Source: Crambe crambe (lineage: Eukaryota > Porifera > Demospongiae > Poecilosclerida > Crambeidae). Taken from it: a stretch of 64,000 nucleotides of DNA. This document shows positions 11,801 to 24,347 of this stretch, one piece after another. A program made the position numbers and the translations under genes. The notes beneath the pieces were generated by a model. That model worked only from the letters and a program-made list of their open reading frames with translations, was not told where the DNA came from and made no database searches. Location of the stretch: positions 7,894,501 to 7,958,500 of the forward strand of contig OZ004586.1 of NCBI GenBank assembly GCA_963924555.1, given 5' to 3'. Positions within the stretch are counted from its first letter, which is position 1. The number at the start of each line of letters is the position of its first letter.

Positions 11801-12066
11801 AACAAGCATTTCGTGAAATGAAAAAAGATGTAGGGATGACCACTGCTCAAAAAAGTAACGAAACAAAATGGGATCAATCTTTGTTCTGTATATCCAGCCA
11901 ACAATCCCTACATATACGTACATTACTACACTATAATCTGAAGCTACCTGATGTATATGTAGGGATTGTTGGCTGGATATACAGAACAAAGATTGATCCC
12001 ATTTTGTTTCGTTACTTTTTTGAGCAGTGGTCATCCCTAATTTTTTATTTCACGAAATGCTTTTCC
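11801..12066. repeat. Long hairpin, copy 2
   Basis: Arms of about 115 bp (11803-11917 and 11953-12064), the counterpart of 3513-3805. The arms match each other closely yet differ from copy 1 at shared positions, for example 'agtaacgaaac' here against 'agtaaggaaac' there, with the matching change in each right arm. The outer end has diverged slightly. Confidence 0.85.
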
Positions 12067-12526
12067 CTTATGTGCAAGATAAACCACCCCTCAAATAATA
12101 GAGTTTTTTTTAATGATAATACAATGATTATTCATTTAGTGAGTGAAGAGTATAAAGAAGATACAAGAATTAATTAATATGAAGGGATAGGAATATAGTT
12201 GTAGAAGCAACTTGGAACAACAGAGTCACTTTTAGTGTTCATTTCAGAGCCTTCTGTAAAAGAGGGTGCATGTTTTGAAGTGCCTGCATCTCCAGCAGGT
12301 TAGGTCACGACTGGTATACTATTGGCTCAATGGGAGCAAATAAACCATCTAGATGGGTGTGTCGCCACCCATAGCTAGGATGAGAGTGATATCTTAATGA
12401 GGATAGTAGTCTGGGAGAGTCGTGTTGTTGTAGTAGTAGTTGGTGGTGATGGGGGATGTACAGAGTTCTGAGATCACAGAGGGACTGGGATCTCTTTAGG
12501 TTGTGTAGTGGAACAGCAGGATCTCT

Positions 12527-15195
12527 TCACAGAGCATGAGCCATGCAGTCACGAATGGGTGGATTTGTTTTTAGGTATAAACCATTGCCATAAGTGATGA
12601 AAATTTTCTCCATGGAATGACAGAGAGAGTCATTTAGACTCATGATGAAATTGCAAAAGAAGTGAGGCATTGCAAACAGCATGTCATCAATGTCGTCCAC
12701 TATTCGTACTGCTATTGACTTGATGGAGTTCATCTCTGCTATGCAGCTCAAGTATTGGAAAGACCTCAACACCTCCAGTGGATGAATTTTATATAAGAAA
12801 TGGAAAGGGACTAATGATACATGCTCAATGCTCCCAGCATTAGTACATACTCTATATCCAAAGTCAGTCCTTAATATTGAAATAGTGGAGGAAGATAGTG
12901 CTGCCTGAAGTACTGGATAAGTTGACATTTGTTGTCTATAAAGTTGACCCCAAAAATGTGCCTCCTGCTTTGCATCAGGACTATTTTTAAGTTCTAATTT
13001 TGTAAGAGTAGAACTAGTGGTTATGATTTTGCATAATTCCTGCACACCTTTCTGAGTAGGAATACAGAACTCAAGACTGAATTCTTCCAAGTTTGTAATA
13101 TGTCGAATGGATTGGTAAAGTAAATAGTCATCTTCACATGATTGAAAGAATTTTAAGTCAATACTTATCAATCCTGGTGAACTTTTCGAAATCCAATCAG
13201 AAAGAACATGTACTAATGGAGAAGAAATTCCATATAGAGTGAGAGAGTTGATGTGAAATTTGGGTAAGTACTTTGTGAGTGATGTAAGTTTGGATGATAC
13301 ATGCACACTGTGATGTACATGTATATGTAAGTCCTTAATAGTCCCTAATGTTCCACCATTTGTTTTCTTTGTGTGATCAGACAAACTATACACCAACATC
13401 TCTAGAGATGTACGTATGTACACTGACTGCCACTGAATAGGAGCATGGACTAGACAATATCCAAAAACATACATATCCAAGGGGTTGAACAAGAATAAAA
13501 CTTGGATATCTAGTGAATGTTTAGAAATGTCTTGGATTTCATATAAACAATGCATTAGGTATGAATCAAATATGGGATTGGTCTTGATTCCTTGAAAAAA
13601 ATTTCCCGCAATACCGCACAAGAACTGACCAAAGACTCTGAAGTGTGGCATCACTATTCCACATTGGAATACTATTTTAGAAGAAGCTTCATCTACTAAA
13701 TCAGAGTGACATGAAATATACCAAGCAGCAAGAAACTCTTGGATGCTGAGATGGAGGAAGGAGTAGGAGGTTGCTGCACCCTTACACACGTACATCTCTT
13801 TGACTGCATTCATGAGACCTAAATGCTGGAAACCCTCTCCAACATCACTATCAGTAAACACTAGCTGAACATCTTTCTCAAACAGACCACTGTAAGCTAG
13901 TTGACTAACTCTCTTAAGGTCTATGGAAACACTCTCTGGTAGATCTTTAAGACTACTGGTTACTCTGGAATGCTTGTCCCATTTCCCACAAGAAATCATG
14001 TGCCTCCTGATCAGAACTAGAGTAAGGGTGGTGTAGAGCTGTGTCATGGTTTTGGGCATCAGCTCTCTGCTCTTTCTGATGTCTTTGTACACTTGTGCAA
14101 TAATGGCACAATTGACAGGAATGTACATCAGTGAAGTAATAATGGGGTTAGAAAGCATGAATTTATTGAACTGAGTAAGAATGTCAGGTTCTGATTTGAA
14201 AGCAGTTTCTATAAACTTCTTTCTGCACTCATCAGTGAAACCACACACCTCTACATGCCTGAAACCCTGAGGAAAGTAATTCTTAAGAGCAGAAGGTCGA
14301 CTAGTAACAAGAAGAGTAGCTTTAGGTAAGCAAGAACCACGAATTAATCGCATTATCAACCTCTTCTCATCATAAACCACAGAAGGCATCTCATCAAATC
14401 CATCCAATATCACTTCCGCACCTCATTCACTACTTTCCTTTGAAATCGTTATCTTCATGATATATCAGGTCCTCCAAGGAAGTAGCATTCTGGACCCTTC
14501 TTTCACGAAGCGTTAGCAGCAATACCATTTTATGGTGTTTCAATGAAGTCGAGGTGTCCCACTTCCTGCATAACTCCCAGGCCAAAGTGCTCTTACCAAT
14601 GCCAGGGAGTCCTTCCACCAACACAACCTTTTCCCTGAAAGTACAATGTCGTCCAATTCTAAAGGAGTTTCTTCTCCTCTAATTTTATCCACACCATCAT
14701 GCAGGGATGCTTGTGAGAATGTGTCATCTTTGTGAATGTTTCTACCTTTATCCACCAAAGCAAGGTTAATGAACTCACTACAAGGAGCAATGGAGAGTTT
14801 GTCATCACGAGCTACAGACTCATTCTGGTAATATGGTTTGAGGTAATTATTTGCATATTGCATCAGTGCTGAGTGCTTAACTTTCCCTTTCCTTAGAGAT
14901 TTATTGGAATCTTCTTGGAATGTTTTTTGTGGTGAGTTTTCCTCTTGTGTTTTTTCGTAGTGGTCACGTGATCACTATCAAAGGAGTCAGAACTAGTGGC
15001 ACTACTTGATGTAGATGATGGACTAGATGATGAGACTACACGTTGTCTTTCTTGTGTTTGTCCAGTACCTTGTGTTTGTGTGTTCCTTTGTGCTGCCTTG
15101 TGGAGGCAGAGGGTTTCTTACATTTAGTTGGAGTCTTGGAGGCATAGGAAGGCTGGTTAGAGCTGTCACTGTCACTGGATAAGGATGAGTCTTTC
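12527..15195 (-). pseudogene. NACHT/LRR-like exon of gene A
   Basis: The 3' part (14413-12527) is open for over 600 codons and holds the post-Walker NACHT region ('LVTSRPSAL'), the conserved helical region ('SFLHLSIQEFLAAW') and LRR-like repeats such as 'GLISIDLKFFQSCEDDYLLY' and 'LTKLELKN'. The 5' part is broken into three frames. Long stretches are about 90% or more identical at protein level to copies B and C, so decay is recent. The conserved C-terminal tail lies beyond the stop, at 12239-12530. Confidence 0.85.
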
Positions 15196-15702
15196 CTGTA
15201 TTGGTAAATAATTGTATTAACACAATGATACATAAGCTAACATGATATGCAGAATAGTACATAAGCTAATTGTAGTCGCAAATGAACACCTTCCCACAGT
15301 TCCAAAAAGAGAGAATAATTAGTGGGCTCGCTTCCCTTCACTAAACATGCTCTAAAGGGGAAAATAGGATGTTACAGGAAATGATGTTATTCTACTCCCA
15401 AAGACCTCATGAACTCTATGTAGATTCTGACCACAGCAAAAAAAAAAGTTTATTGCCCATTGGTAATGGTCTCTAATATTAAAAGCTAGATTTTGTTGCA
15501 GTGTTGGTCATTAGTGTTATAAACACACTTATTCCACAGTATAAACCCTTTAAGGAATTATGTATGCACATAAGTCCTATAAGTAAAAGGGAGATTCATC
15601 AAGTGATGCTCAGACTATTGGCATGTGCTGAACAACATAATCGTTTAGGCATTGCATAGGCGTAGGGACGTGAGTAGGTGATACGATATGCAGTATACTT
15701 AC

Positions 15703-15724
15703 AGTGCAGTGTTGTCTGGATGAT
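15703..15724 (-). other. 22-nt micro-exon of gene A
   Basis: Bounded by 'ttgcag' and 'gtaagtat' on the minus strand. It encodes HPDNTA within phase-1 and phase-2 split codons. The same 22-nt exon, in the same phase, occurs in copies B (23603-23624) and C (31796-31817), each next to NACHT. Confidence 0.85.
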
Positions 15725-15909
15725 CTGCAATGTATAAAGAAAGAATGTCACTAGCAAAAGTACCTTTTTGATCAACTACAAAATTATGTAGCCTCCAGGC
15801 ATGTTCCTTCACCACCACCTAAATTCATTCACCTTTTCCAAGAGTCTCAAAATAGTCACTATAATGTGTTCTCAGACTTAACCACTTAATTCTCCTGAAA
15901 TGACTGCTA

Positions 15910-16145
15910 CAGGTACTTTGTTCAAGTGTACAAGACAACTGGAAACTGCCGAGACAGAGACATTGCACACACAAGACAACTATGATGATGTCATTCACAT
16001 GTTTGTATGTTAGTCAAGGGAAAAAGCTCAATTTTCACAGCTACCACAAAATCATTCCACAGCAATATGAAAAAGTATGAGGACATGGTGAAGATACTGA
16101 ATAAAGAGTATGAGACTCTTGGAAAAGGTATGTCCATACAGTGAC
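15910..16145 (+). pseudogene. Inverted CARD-exon relic
   Basis: The plus strand resembles the minus-strand CARD exon of gene C (31885-32203). Shared phrases are 'tgtacaagacaactggaaac', 'gacaactatgatgatgtcat', 'agctaccacaaaatc', 'gaagatactgaataaagag' and 'cttggaaaaggta' with its splice donor. Internal deletions and frameshifts remove much of the domain. It lies in opposite orientation between the micro-exon and Death exons of gene A, so a local inversion or inverted duplication is implied. It is not translatable. Confidence 0.75.
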
Positions 16146-16515
16146 TGAATCCAGGTGATGGTGAAGGACCAAGGTCATCTGTTATAAGACCCCACATAAC
16201 AACACCAATGTATATATGATCCCTATAAGGTGCTCTAGAGATATTGGGAGTGATGTTATCAATCACACTTAAATACACTATTAAGTGGACATGTCCACTA
16301 TTATAGTAAATAGCATACCATGTACACACAAAATGGTATTAATACTGATTGATGCACTCAAGGTCAATCTCCTGGAGAAAGTGACAACTTATTCTAGGAC
16401 ATAATGTTGGACCAATGCTACATCAACGTCTATGTAATTCACACAGAGGACCCTTGGGGTGTGTGAATGGCACAAAGACCTACTCCTCAGTGTACTACCT
16501 AGTGCATATACTTAC

Positions 16516-17529
16516 TTCTTTCATTGGTGGTTCTTTGTATAAGCTCACAGACTCTTTCAGCAGTGTAAGTATCTCCTCCTGCTAAACAAGCCTTCAAAAG
16601 GTTCTCATATGTTGCATCTGCTTCGACCCTTCTCTTCCAGAAAAGTAAAACCTCTATCCTGAAGGATCATAGTTTAGATATTCATAAAGCAATCCCAATC
16701 TTATGTCCACCACCCATCACGAACAAACAAACAAACAAATAAACAAACAAACAAACAAACAAACAAACAAACAAACAACTACCACCACCAACAACGAAAA
16801 ACTCCTTTGGAGTCATTAGCTTTGTTAATTCTCTTCCTTGGTATATGTTGTTTGTTTGTGGCAGTTCCAAGGTTTTATTTATTGGGAAAGTATCACAGAT
16901 CCAGGGATGCATTTAGGATTCCACTTAAGGGGGGGACAAAGCTGCTTTGACATTTAGAAGGGGGAGGGGCTAATGTGCCTATTCATATGGAAGGTATTCA
17001 AAAATTAGACAACAGGTTACTAAATCTCAAGGAGGGAGGGTCCGTCCCGGTCCCCATAAATACTAGTCTCACGTAGCCAGACCCTTGTTTTTTGGCGAGA
17101 AGAGGGAAAGGGTCTGGCCCACTGACAGAACTCCTCGTGCCAAAAAATAGGAAAGGGTCTGGCCACACGAGACTACCTAAATACATATTGTAACACATTC
17201 TGGCTACATAACATGCTCAATTTTGTTTTCGATACATTTTATCTTTTTGAGGAGTTACATTGTTTGGGGACCTATCTGTTTTATATCAGATGAAATTCTG
17301 CTAACCTCTCAATGATAGGTTGGGTAGGATCACGTCTGCCCACTTTTAGGATGTCTGAAATGTCAGTTCGTGTAAGATGCAATTGAACTGCCAACTTTGT
17401 CTCCCATTCAGTTATATGTTTGGCTATCTCAGGAAGATCACGATCAGAGTCCACTATCTTCTTCAACTTCCACTGCTTGGAAGGATCAATGAGCTGGTTG
17501 ACATATCCCAAATATGATGACTCAGCCAT
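16516..17529 (-). CDS. Death-domain exons of gene A
   Basis: Exon 1 (17529-17306) starts at ATG and encodes the first helices: 'DRDLPEIAKHITEWETKLA' then 'LTRTDISDIL'. After a 647-nt intron, exon 2 (16658-16516) encodes 'VLLFWKRRVEADATYENLLK' and 'GGDTYTAERVCELIQ', the Trp-containing helix and C-terminal helices typical of Death domains. The join completes an Arg codon, and the donor GTAAGTA is near-perfect. Death domains recruit adaptors by homotypic binding. This N-terminal module is intact although the NACHT exon it joins is not; a truncated Death-only product is conceivable. Confidence 0.75.
16721..16780. repeat. (CAAA)n microsatellite
   Basis: About 14 units of caaa with minor interruption, inside an intron of gene A. 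Confidence 0.9.
17064..17176. mobile_element. 113-bp TAGTCTC-terminus MITE
   Basis: The ends TAGTCTCACG and CACGAGACTAC are inverted repeats. Inner 'agccagaccctt' and 'aagggtctggcc' extend the pairing. Flanks 'ataaatac' and 'ctaaatac' agree at 7 of 8 positions, consistent with an 8-bp hAT-type target duplication. It is non-coding. Confidence 0.6.
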
Positions 17530-19162
17530 TTTCTGAAAATATTTAAGTAAGAGTTGTACATAGTTACAGACTCACTTGATAAGATACAGTATTCATCCCA
17601 ATACAATTTAAGTGTCACTTGTTATAAAGACCACATTATACAAGTGTGGGTGTGTCATCCAGTGACAATTGTACTGAATCTAGAGTCTGACTCTTCAACT
17701 ATCAGATTTCTCCTCTGCTCTAGAGGAATTCATTCTTTGCCTTATAACAGGTTGAGTAATCAGTTGTAACATTAAGTAGCAGATCCATCCCCACTCAAAA
17801 TCAAATAAATTTGTTTCTAGAGTGAAACCTGAGTGACCGCCTGGTCTCTTAATGGAGTAGTCTCCTTACAGAGGTGGTATAAGCACTATTGTGACATAAC
17901 CAAGGGTGGTCTCTTAATACAGGTTTCACTGTGCACATAACTATCTCTTCATTAGTTTTCATTCTTTCAATATCTTCCTCCCCAAGGAATCCAGCTCAGC
18001 TCAGATGTCAAGCATAATCCCACTAAAGAGATGTCTTAACAGCAGTATGGTACGAGCTTACTTTCAAGTTCTCAGAAGCTATTGTACAGTTAGATATTAC
18101 TGAGCTGGCCACTGGTTATTACCAATCTCGGGACATGAAGTATTGGCTATAGGATATCAGATCTATGTCCAACCAAATTCCACATAACTCTCTTTGTGTG
18201 TTTCTCAAGTGCAGCAAGATAGTATGAAGTTGCACCACCTTTTTGTGAGGGGTTTTGACAACACTCTCCCTCCTCTGGAAAGTGGGAATCTGATCCATCA
18301 CTTTCTGAACCCTATAAAACTGGGAACTATTTCCCTCCATATTTAAAAATGACTTCTACTCAAAAGGATGCCTCACCTCACCTCGCACCCAAAGGCCAGA
18401 CTAGCCAGCTAGGGCTGCTTAGTACAGCAGAGATCTATAAACCCACCTGTCAAAATTGCAACTCTTGATCACCAGAAAGAACGAACAGGGAAGAACACCC
18501 ACCGTTTGTTCTAGTTTTGCTGACGTTGCAAACATCATTTCAATATTACTTTGTTCTAATAGAAATAGATTTGTGGGTGGGGCTCCTTTATAATGAGGCA
18601 AGTCATGAAGTTTGACCTACCTCCTGTGTTATTCCTGCCACTCACAAATCTTTTCCCCCTCATACTACTCACCTAGTTGTGGTATCTTTCCAGAACTTCC
18701 CAAGTAACTAACTTAGCTAAAAACAGTTCTTGACTCAACAATAATGCAACACAAAAATATGATTCACAAAAACCATGGTATATCCGGTGAATATAATTAT
18801 ACCGATCGGATATGATGTAATAATCAGTGATACAATACTACACTAGTTAATTACCATGCTCCATCCCCTCTCTTGAAATATCATCTCGTCTCTTCCATCT
18901 AGGGGTCCTTTTGCTAGTGCAGGTGTGGCACTGTGTGGCAGGGTAACAACACATAGAAGAAACAGTATACAAACATCTGAGGGATATCACACTCAGCCTT
19001 CATCTTTGATGAGAAGTGTGTCAGACTTTCCACTCTGCCGTTCTGATTATTCAATGTAACAAACTTCAATCTTTAATGATAATTGTTTTTTTTTTGTGTG
19101 AGTGATGAGTACTAAAGAGAATTAAACAACTTAGGATTGTCCCCATCTAGGAGGAGATGAGT

Positions 19163-19229
<67 letters not shown>

Positions 19230-19899
19230 TTTGATGAGTGAAGAGTAGCTACAAGGAATTTTGAAACACCTCGATACAGTTCAGATGTGATTTAGCTATA
19301 GCATGCAAACAGTCAGTGGGGGTGTGAGTGATTCTCAATGATTTTGACTATTTTCTCACGTATAATAATGCTCAATGAAACAAGTTTAGCAACACAGATA
19401 ATATCAATGAATCTTGAAACTTAAAAAAAAACACTACACATTATGAAAGGCTATCTACTTGATATAGCTTACATAGTTCCCAACTGTCCCGAAACGTCCG
19501 GGACTGTCCCGAAACGTCCGGGACAGTCCCGGATTTATCAGCTCTGTCCCGTCCCGCCACGGAAGTGTAAACTGCCTATTGTTTGTCCCGGAAGCTTCTT
19601 TTTAGCACTACTGACTACGGTAGTTTGTTTACTTAACAGCATAACCAGTCACTAATGAATGCACGACATCATTCAGACAATGCAGTAAGCTAAGACAGCT
19701 GCATGTATCAATCAACAGTGCACAAGGTCGATGTCCAGTTGATGAAAACTGTTCTTCTCCACAGTTCTTGAGTCCTTCTGTCTTCAGTCAGTGGCCAGAA
19801 TATAGGCGTGGTACATGGGCGGGACTTCAAAAGTAGGTGTGACTTGTGGTAAAATTTAGTGTCCCTGAAGTTAGTTTCTCAAAGTTGGGAACTATGAGC
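17530..19899. other. Intergenic region between NACHT genes A and B
   Basis: Contains repeat fragments shared with 26090-26660 ('gacaacactctc', 'aggggtccttttgctagtg'), which marks a duplicated upstream block. There is a (GA)n tract and a small GC-rich motif, 'tgtcccgaaacgtccgggac', repeated near 19484-19535. No supported gene. Confidence 0.6.
19171..19225. repeat. (GA)n microsatellite
   Basis: About 27 uninterrupted GA units. Confidence 0.95.
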
Positions 19900-20191
19900 T
19901 TAGTATACGTAGCTAAAAATATGAATAAGAACAGAACAGCCAGATTGATCCAGTCTATAATGGATTTGCAACTTAATCAAAACTAGTTTCACTCGATCTA
20001 GTTTTGTAGAACATGGGTTAGGCAAGTATATCGAACAGAAACGTTCACTCTTGGAACGCACCACAAATTCCATTTCTATGCTTGTCAAAAAATGAGTGAG
20101 TAAATCCACAGAATTGATATACAATTCATTACATCCAAGAGCTTTGTGCAGCATAGGGTGCATGTTATGAAGTGATTGCATCTCAAGTAAG

Positions 20192-23123
20192 TCAGGACAT
20201 GACTGATAATATTCTAATGACTGGAAAGACTTGAGTTTTCTTGGCATTCTGAAAAACATTTGTTTCTTTACGACTGCTTCGTGTAGAACCAATGTTTGAC
20301 AATGGAGTTCTGAGACCACAGAGGGACTGGGATCTCCTTAGGTTGTGTCGTGGAACAGCAGGATCTCTTCGCAGAGCACGGGCTGTACAATTGCAGCAAC
20401 ATGGATTTTTTTTTAAATTGAAGCAACCACCCTCTGGAAAGGTTATTCTACCCATGTAATATAAAGGGCATATGGTTAGACTCTGTAGAGCATCGTTCAA
20501 AATAACTATGAAATCACATAAGAATTGGACCAATTTCACATCAAGTTCAATCCCACGAGCACACTGATTCACCATTTGTACATAGCACTGGATGGGCTTC
20601 ACCCTATACATCTCTGCTATACAGCTTAGGTATTGGAAAGATCTCAGTAATTCCAGAGCAGTTGTATCACTCAAATAAGTACGAAGATGAATGGTGAAAT
20701 TTATACATTCAATTCTTCTAGAAGCAGTTAAAACTTTATGTCCAAAGTTAGTGGACAAGTTAGAAACTTTGGAGGAAGATAATGCAAAATTTAATAGCTT
20801 ATCGACTTCAAGCATACCATAAAATTGTGATAATTTACATTTTAAACCAGGATAAACATATAAAGGATGACATTTAAAGTCCATGCTTTCAAGAGTGGAT
20901 CCAGCCGTGATTATGAATTTGTACAATTCCTGCCAACCTTTTTCAGTAAGAGAATAGCATTCGAGACTAATTTTTTTTAAGCCCACAAAGTCCTGAAATC
21001 TCTGATAAAGTAGATAATCTTTTTCATTACAGTCAGATAGATTCAATGAAATGCTGTTCAGTCCTTGCAGTACACTTAACCATTCACATACAACAGGTAT
21101 TGATGAATCAGTCACAGATGATAAGGAAATTGAAGTGATGTTAAATTTTGGGAGACTTTTCGAGAGTTTAACAGACATAGATACTTGTTTTCTATAGTAA
21201 AGTCTATAATAGTACTTTTGATAACACAATTTGCTGTTAAGTGAACAGATAAACTCTCCAATAATGTGTTTAGAGATGTCCTTAGGCTAACCCAGCGAAA
21301 CTGAATAGCTACATGGACTAGACAATAGCCAAAGACATACATTTGCAAGGGATCGGTCAAAGTTATACGTACTTCCCTCTATATCGATTTTAGAATAATC
21401 AGTAAGTTCTTGACCTTCATACAAACAATGAAGCATATAAGAACAATCTGATAGACACTTTAAGCATTCAAAAAATTCATTATTGCAGCCCATTACACCA
21501 GATAAAAACTGACCAAAGGTTTCAAGGTGAGGAGTTACATGAGATTCAATGTAACCGCCTTCCTTCGTCAACCTAGCAGGAGTAATTATTTTTTGAGTCA
21601 CTTCTCTAAACAAACTAGGCCTGGGGTGACATGAAATATGCCAAGCAGCAAGAAACTCTTGGATGCTGAGATGGAGGAAGGAGTAGGAGGTTGCTGCACC
21701 CTCACACACGTACATCTCTTTGACTGCATTCATGAGACCTAAATGCTGGAAACCCTCTCCAACATCACTATCAGTAAACACTAGCTGCACATCTTCCTTA
21801 AACAGACCACTGTAAGCTAGTTGACTAACTCTCTTAAGGTCTATGGAAACACTCTCTGGTAGATCTTTAAGACTAGTGGGTACTTTGGAATGCTTGTCCC
21901 ATTGCCCACTAGAAATCATGTGCCTCCTGATCAGAACTAGAGTAAGGATGGTGTAGAGCTGTGTCATGGTTTTGGGCATCAGCTCTCTACTCTTTCTGAT
22001 GTCTTTGTACACTTGTGCAATAATGGCACAATTGACAGGAATGTACATCAGTGACTTAATGACAGGGTTAGAAAATATAAAATCCTTAAAGTGAGCAAGA
22101 ACCTCAAGTTCTGATTTGAAAGCTGTTTCTGCAAACCTTACTTTGCACTCATCAGTGAAACCACACACTTCTACATGCCTGAAACCCAGAGGAAAGTAAC
22201 TCTTAAGAGCAGATGGTCGACTAGTAACAAGACGAGTAGCTTTAGGTAAGCAAGAACCACTAATTAATCACATTATCAACCGTTCTTCATCATGCACCAC
22301 AGAAGGCATCTCGTCAAACCCATCCAGTATGAATAGGATACCCTCCCCCTCACATTTCCGCACCTCCTTCACTACTTTCCTTTGAAATCGTTTATCTTCA
22401 TGATATATCAGGTCCTCCAAGGAAGTAGCATTCTGGACCCTTCCTTCACGAAGCTTTAACAGAAGTACCTTTTTATAGTGTTTCAATGAAGTCAAGGTGT
22501 CCCACTTCCTGCACAACTCCCAGGCCAAAGTGCTCTTACCAATGCCAGGGGCTCCTTCCACCAACACAAACTTTATCCCTGAAGGTACAATATCATTCAA
22601 TTCTAAAGGAGTTTTTTTATCCACACCACCATGCAGGGACGCTGTGTCATCTTCATGGATGGTCCTATCTTTTTTCACCAAAGCAAGGTTAATGAACTCA
22701 CTACAAGGAGCAATGGAGAGTTTGTCATCATGAGCTACAGACTCATTCTGGTAATATGGTTTGAGATAGTTATTTGCATATTGCATCAGTGCTGAGTGCT
22801 TAACTTTCCCTTTCTTTAGAGATTTACTGGAAATCTTCTTGGAATGTTTTTTATGATGAGTTTTCCTCTTGTATTTTTTCATAGTGGTCACATGATCACT
22901 ATCAAAGGAGTCAGAACTAGTGGCACTACTTGATGTAGATGATGGACTAGATGATGAGACTACATGTTGTCTTTTCTTACTTTTCTTGTGTTTGTCCAGT
23001 ACCTTGTGTTTGTGTATTCCTTTATGCTGGTTTGTGAAGGCAAAGGGTGTCTTACATTTAGTTGGTGGAGTGGAGGAAGACTGGTTAGAGCTGTCACTGT
23101 TACTGGACAAGGATGAGGCATTC
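20192..23123 (-). pseudogene. NACHT/LRR-like exon of gene B
   Basis: Opens with a Ser/Asp and Lys/His-rich linker, then 'ALMQYANNYLKPYYQNES', Walker A near 22545-22575 and Walker B near 22320-22350. The same-frame stop at 22268 cuts the NACHT domain after Walker B. Downstream are 'SFLHLSIQEFLAAWHIS' and LRR-like strands ('GLNSISLNLSDCNEKDYLLY'). The LRR part is much more diverged from A and C than the NACHT part, so the ligand-sensing half evolves faster or was exchanged. Confidence 0.8.
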
Positions 23124-23602
23124 CTGTAATTGATAAATATTTTATGCAGTGTATTGATACAATGATGTGTTGGATACATAAGTAACTGTATGGTCTCACT
23201 TTCCTACAATTAGTAGTCTAGTTCTTAAACTTTTCATCTATGTGGTGGAAAAATTGGACTATATAGACAGGAAATGATGCTACTCTCTCATGCTCCGAGT
23301 ACAAGTCTATGTTATAGTAGTAGCTGAAACACTTGATCATGTTAGCTATGATATCAAGGGACATGTTTGAGAATGTAGTAGCACTATTTTAAATGGTGAT
23401 TCCTATTATCAGTGTTTAACGTTTAGCATAGCAAGTTGGTAATGGTCTCCAACATGATATTTTGATGTGGTAATGGTCATCAATGTCACAAACACACTTC
23501 CTTGAAAATATAACCCCCTGCCATATTCAAAGCTAAGCAGGTCTACCTTCAAAGGGAGAGCTACTTAATAAGTGTTGTTCAGACTATAGGCAAGTTACTT
23601 AC

Positions 23603-23624
23603 AGTGCAGTGCTGTTTGGCTGAT
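23603..23624 (-). other. 22-nt micro-exon of gene B
   Basis: Flanked by 'gttgaag' and 'gtaagtaac' on the minus strand. It encodes HPDNTA-like QPNSTA in the same phase as in copies A and C. Confidence 0.8.
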
Positions 23625-24104
23625 CTTCAACACCACCTAAAAGAATGTCAAGAATGTAACTAGTAAAAATATCATAGATCATTCATGCTTCATATTTAGA
23701 TCACCCAATGAATGTAAGTTACACATGTAACCTCCAGCCTCAGAGGGACAAAGAAACATCACCTTCTTCACCTAGGTTGATTGCTAGGATTATATTAAAT
23801 TCTAGTCAATAGCATGGTAAAAATGATATTATGATGACATAATATTAAGATCTTGTGTTAAAGCTCGACGTTTACTTCAGTGCTTTTACTTCATGTATTT
23901 TTCCAATATAAAAGGTTACAAAATAATTCAAAGAAAACTTGACTAAGGTTGATTGATAAGAAAGAAATGATTGTATTAAATTCTATGATCTCATGGCAAT
24001 AGGATTCACTTCCATTCGGATAAAAGGCTATAAATTAAAAAAAAAGAGGAAGATTACAGAGCAAGAGGACAGGATGGAGCCCTAGTCTCATATTTACACT
24101 GTAC

Positions 24105-24306
24105 CTTGTGTAATACTTGCAGCTACTCCTTCTTGCCCTATTTCATGGAGTGCTGACTTGAGACTCCTCCAACTGGGTTCACCACTCTGGTTAAGGACAT
24201 TGTCTTCTTTATTGAGCCAGGCACACACCATCTCTTCATGCAATGGATCCATCTTCCTTAACTTGGGGTAGGAAAGTCCCAGAGCCCCACCCAACTGCCA
24301 CAAATT
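24105..24306 (-). CDS. Death-domain exon of gene B
   Basis: Acceptor 'gtaaacag' and donor 'CAAG|GTACAG'. It encodes 'LWQLGGALGLSYPKLRKM', then 'CAWLNKEDNVL' and 'SWRSLKSALHEIGQEGVAAS', the Trp-Leu-Gly-Leu and Trp-containing pattern of Death domains from about helix 2 to helix 6. It ends in phase 1 and joins the micro-exon in frame. The first helix must come from an upstream exon that could not be fixed. Confidence 0.7.
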
Positions 24307-24347
24307 CTGTTTACTGATGATGGGAATTTATAATTGAGCTCTCTTTA

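Larger units (their letters stand above)
9802..12070 (+). mobile_element. Helitron-like element, copy 2, with nested insertion
   Basis: Homologous to 2731-3803: it begins TCAGAGAG after an A, shares the 'tgactcgga' GC-rich segment and the block from 'gattatccagcctactaga', and ends with the hairpin at 11801-12066. The 3' boundary is set by comparison with the flank of NACHT gene C, where 'tgtgcaagataaacc' (27890) follows unrelated sequence; here it directly follows CCCTTA at 12070. The element is interrupted by the 1310-bp palindrome at 10270-11579. Confidence 0.45.
12239..17529 (-). pseudogene. NACHT gene A: Death-NACHT-LRR-like pseudogene
   Basis: Exons on the minus strand: Death exons 17529-17306 and 16658-16516, micro-exon 15724-15703, long NACHT exon from 15195. 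The phases join without a break (1, 1, then completion of a Leu codon). The family acts as a cytosolic sensor: NACHT NTPase oligomerisation plus Death-domain adaptor recruitment. Against copy C the long exon has a ~10-nt deletion near 15052, 1-nt losses near 14907, 14633 and 14449, a 22-nt deletion near 14410 that removes the start of Walker B, a CGA-to-TGA stop at 12529-12527, and a TGT-to-TGA stop in the tail. The Walker A motif ('GLPGIGKST') survives near 14600. It is clearly a pseudogene, although its Death exons are intact. Confidence 0.85.

Noticed and set aside
16682-16912. Frame with repeated Cys-Leu-Phe-Val
   Set aside because: Translation of the (CAAA)n tract in an intron of gene A.
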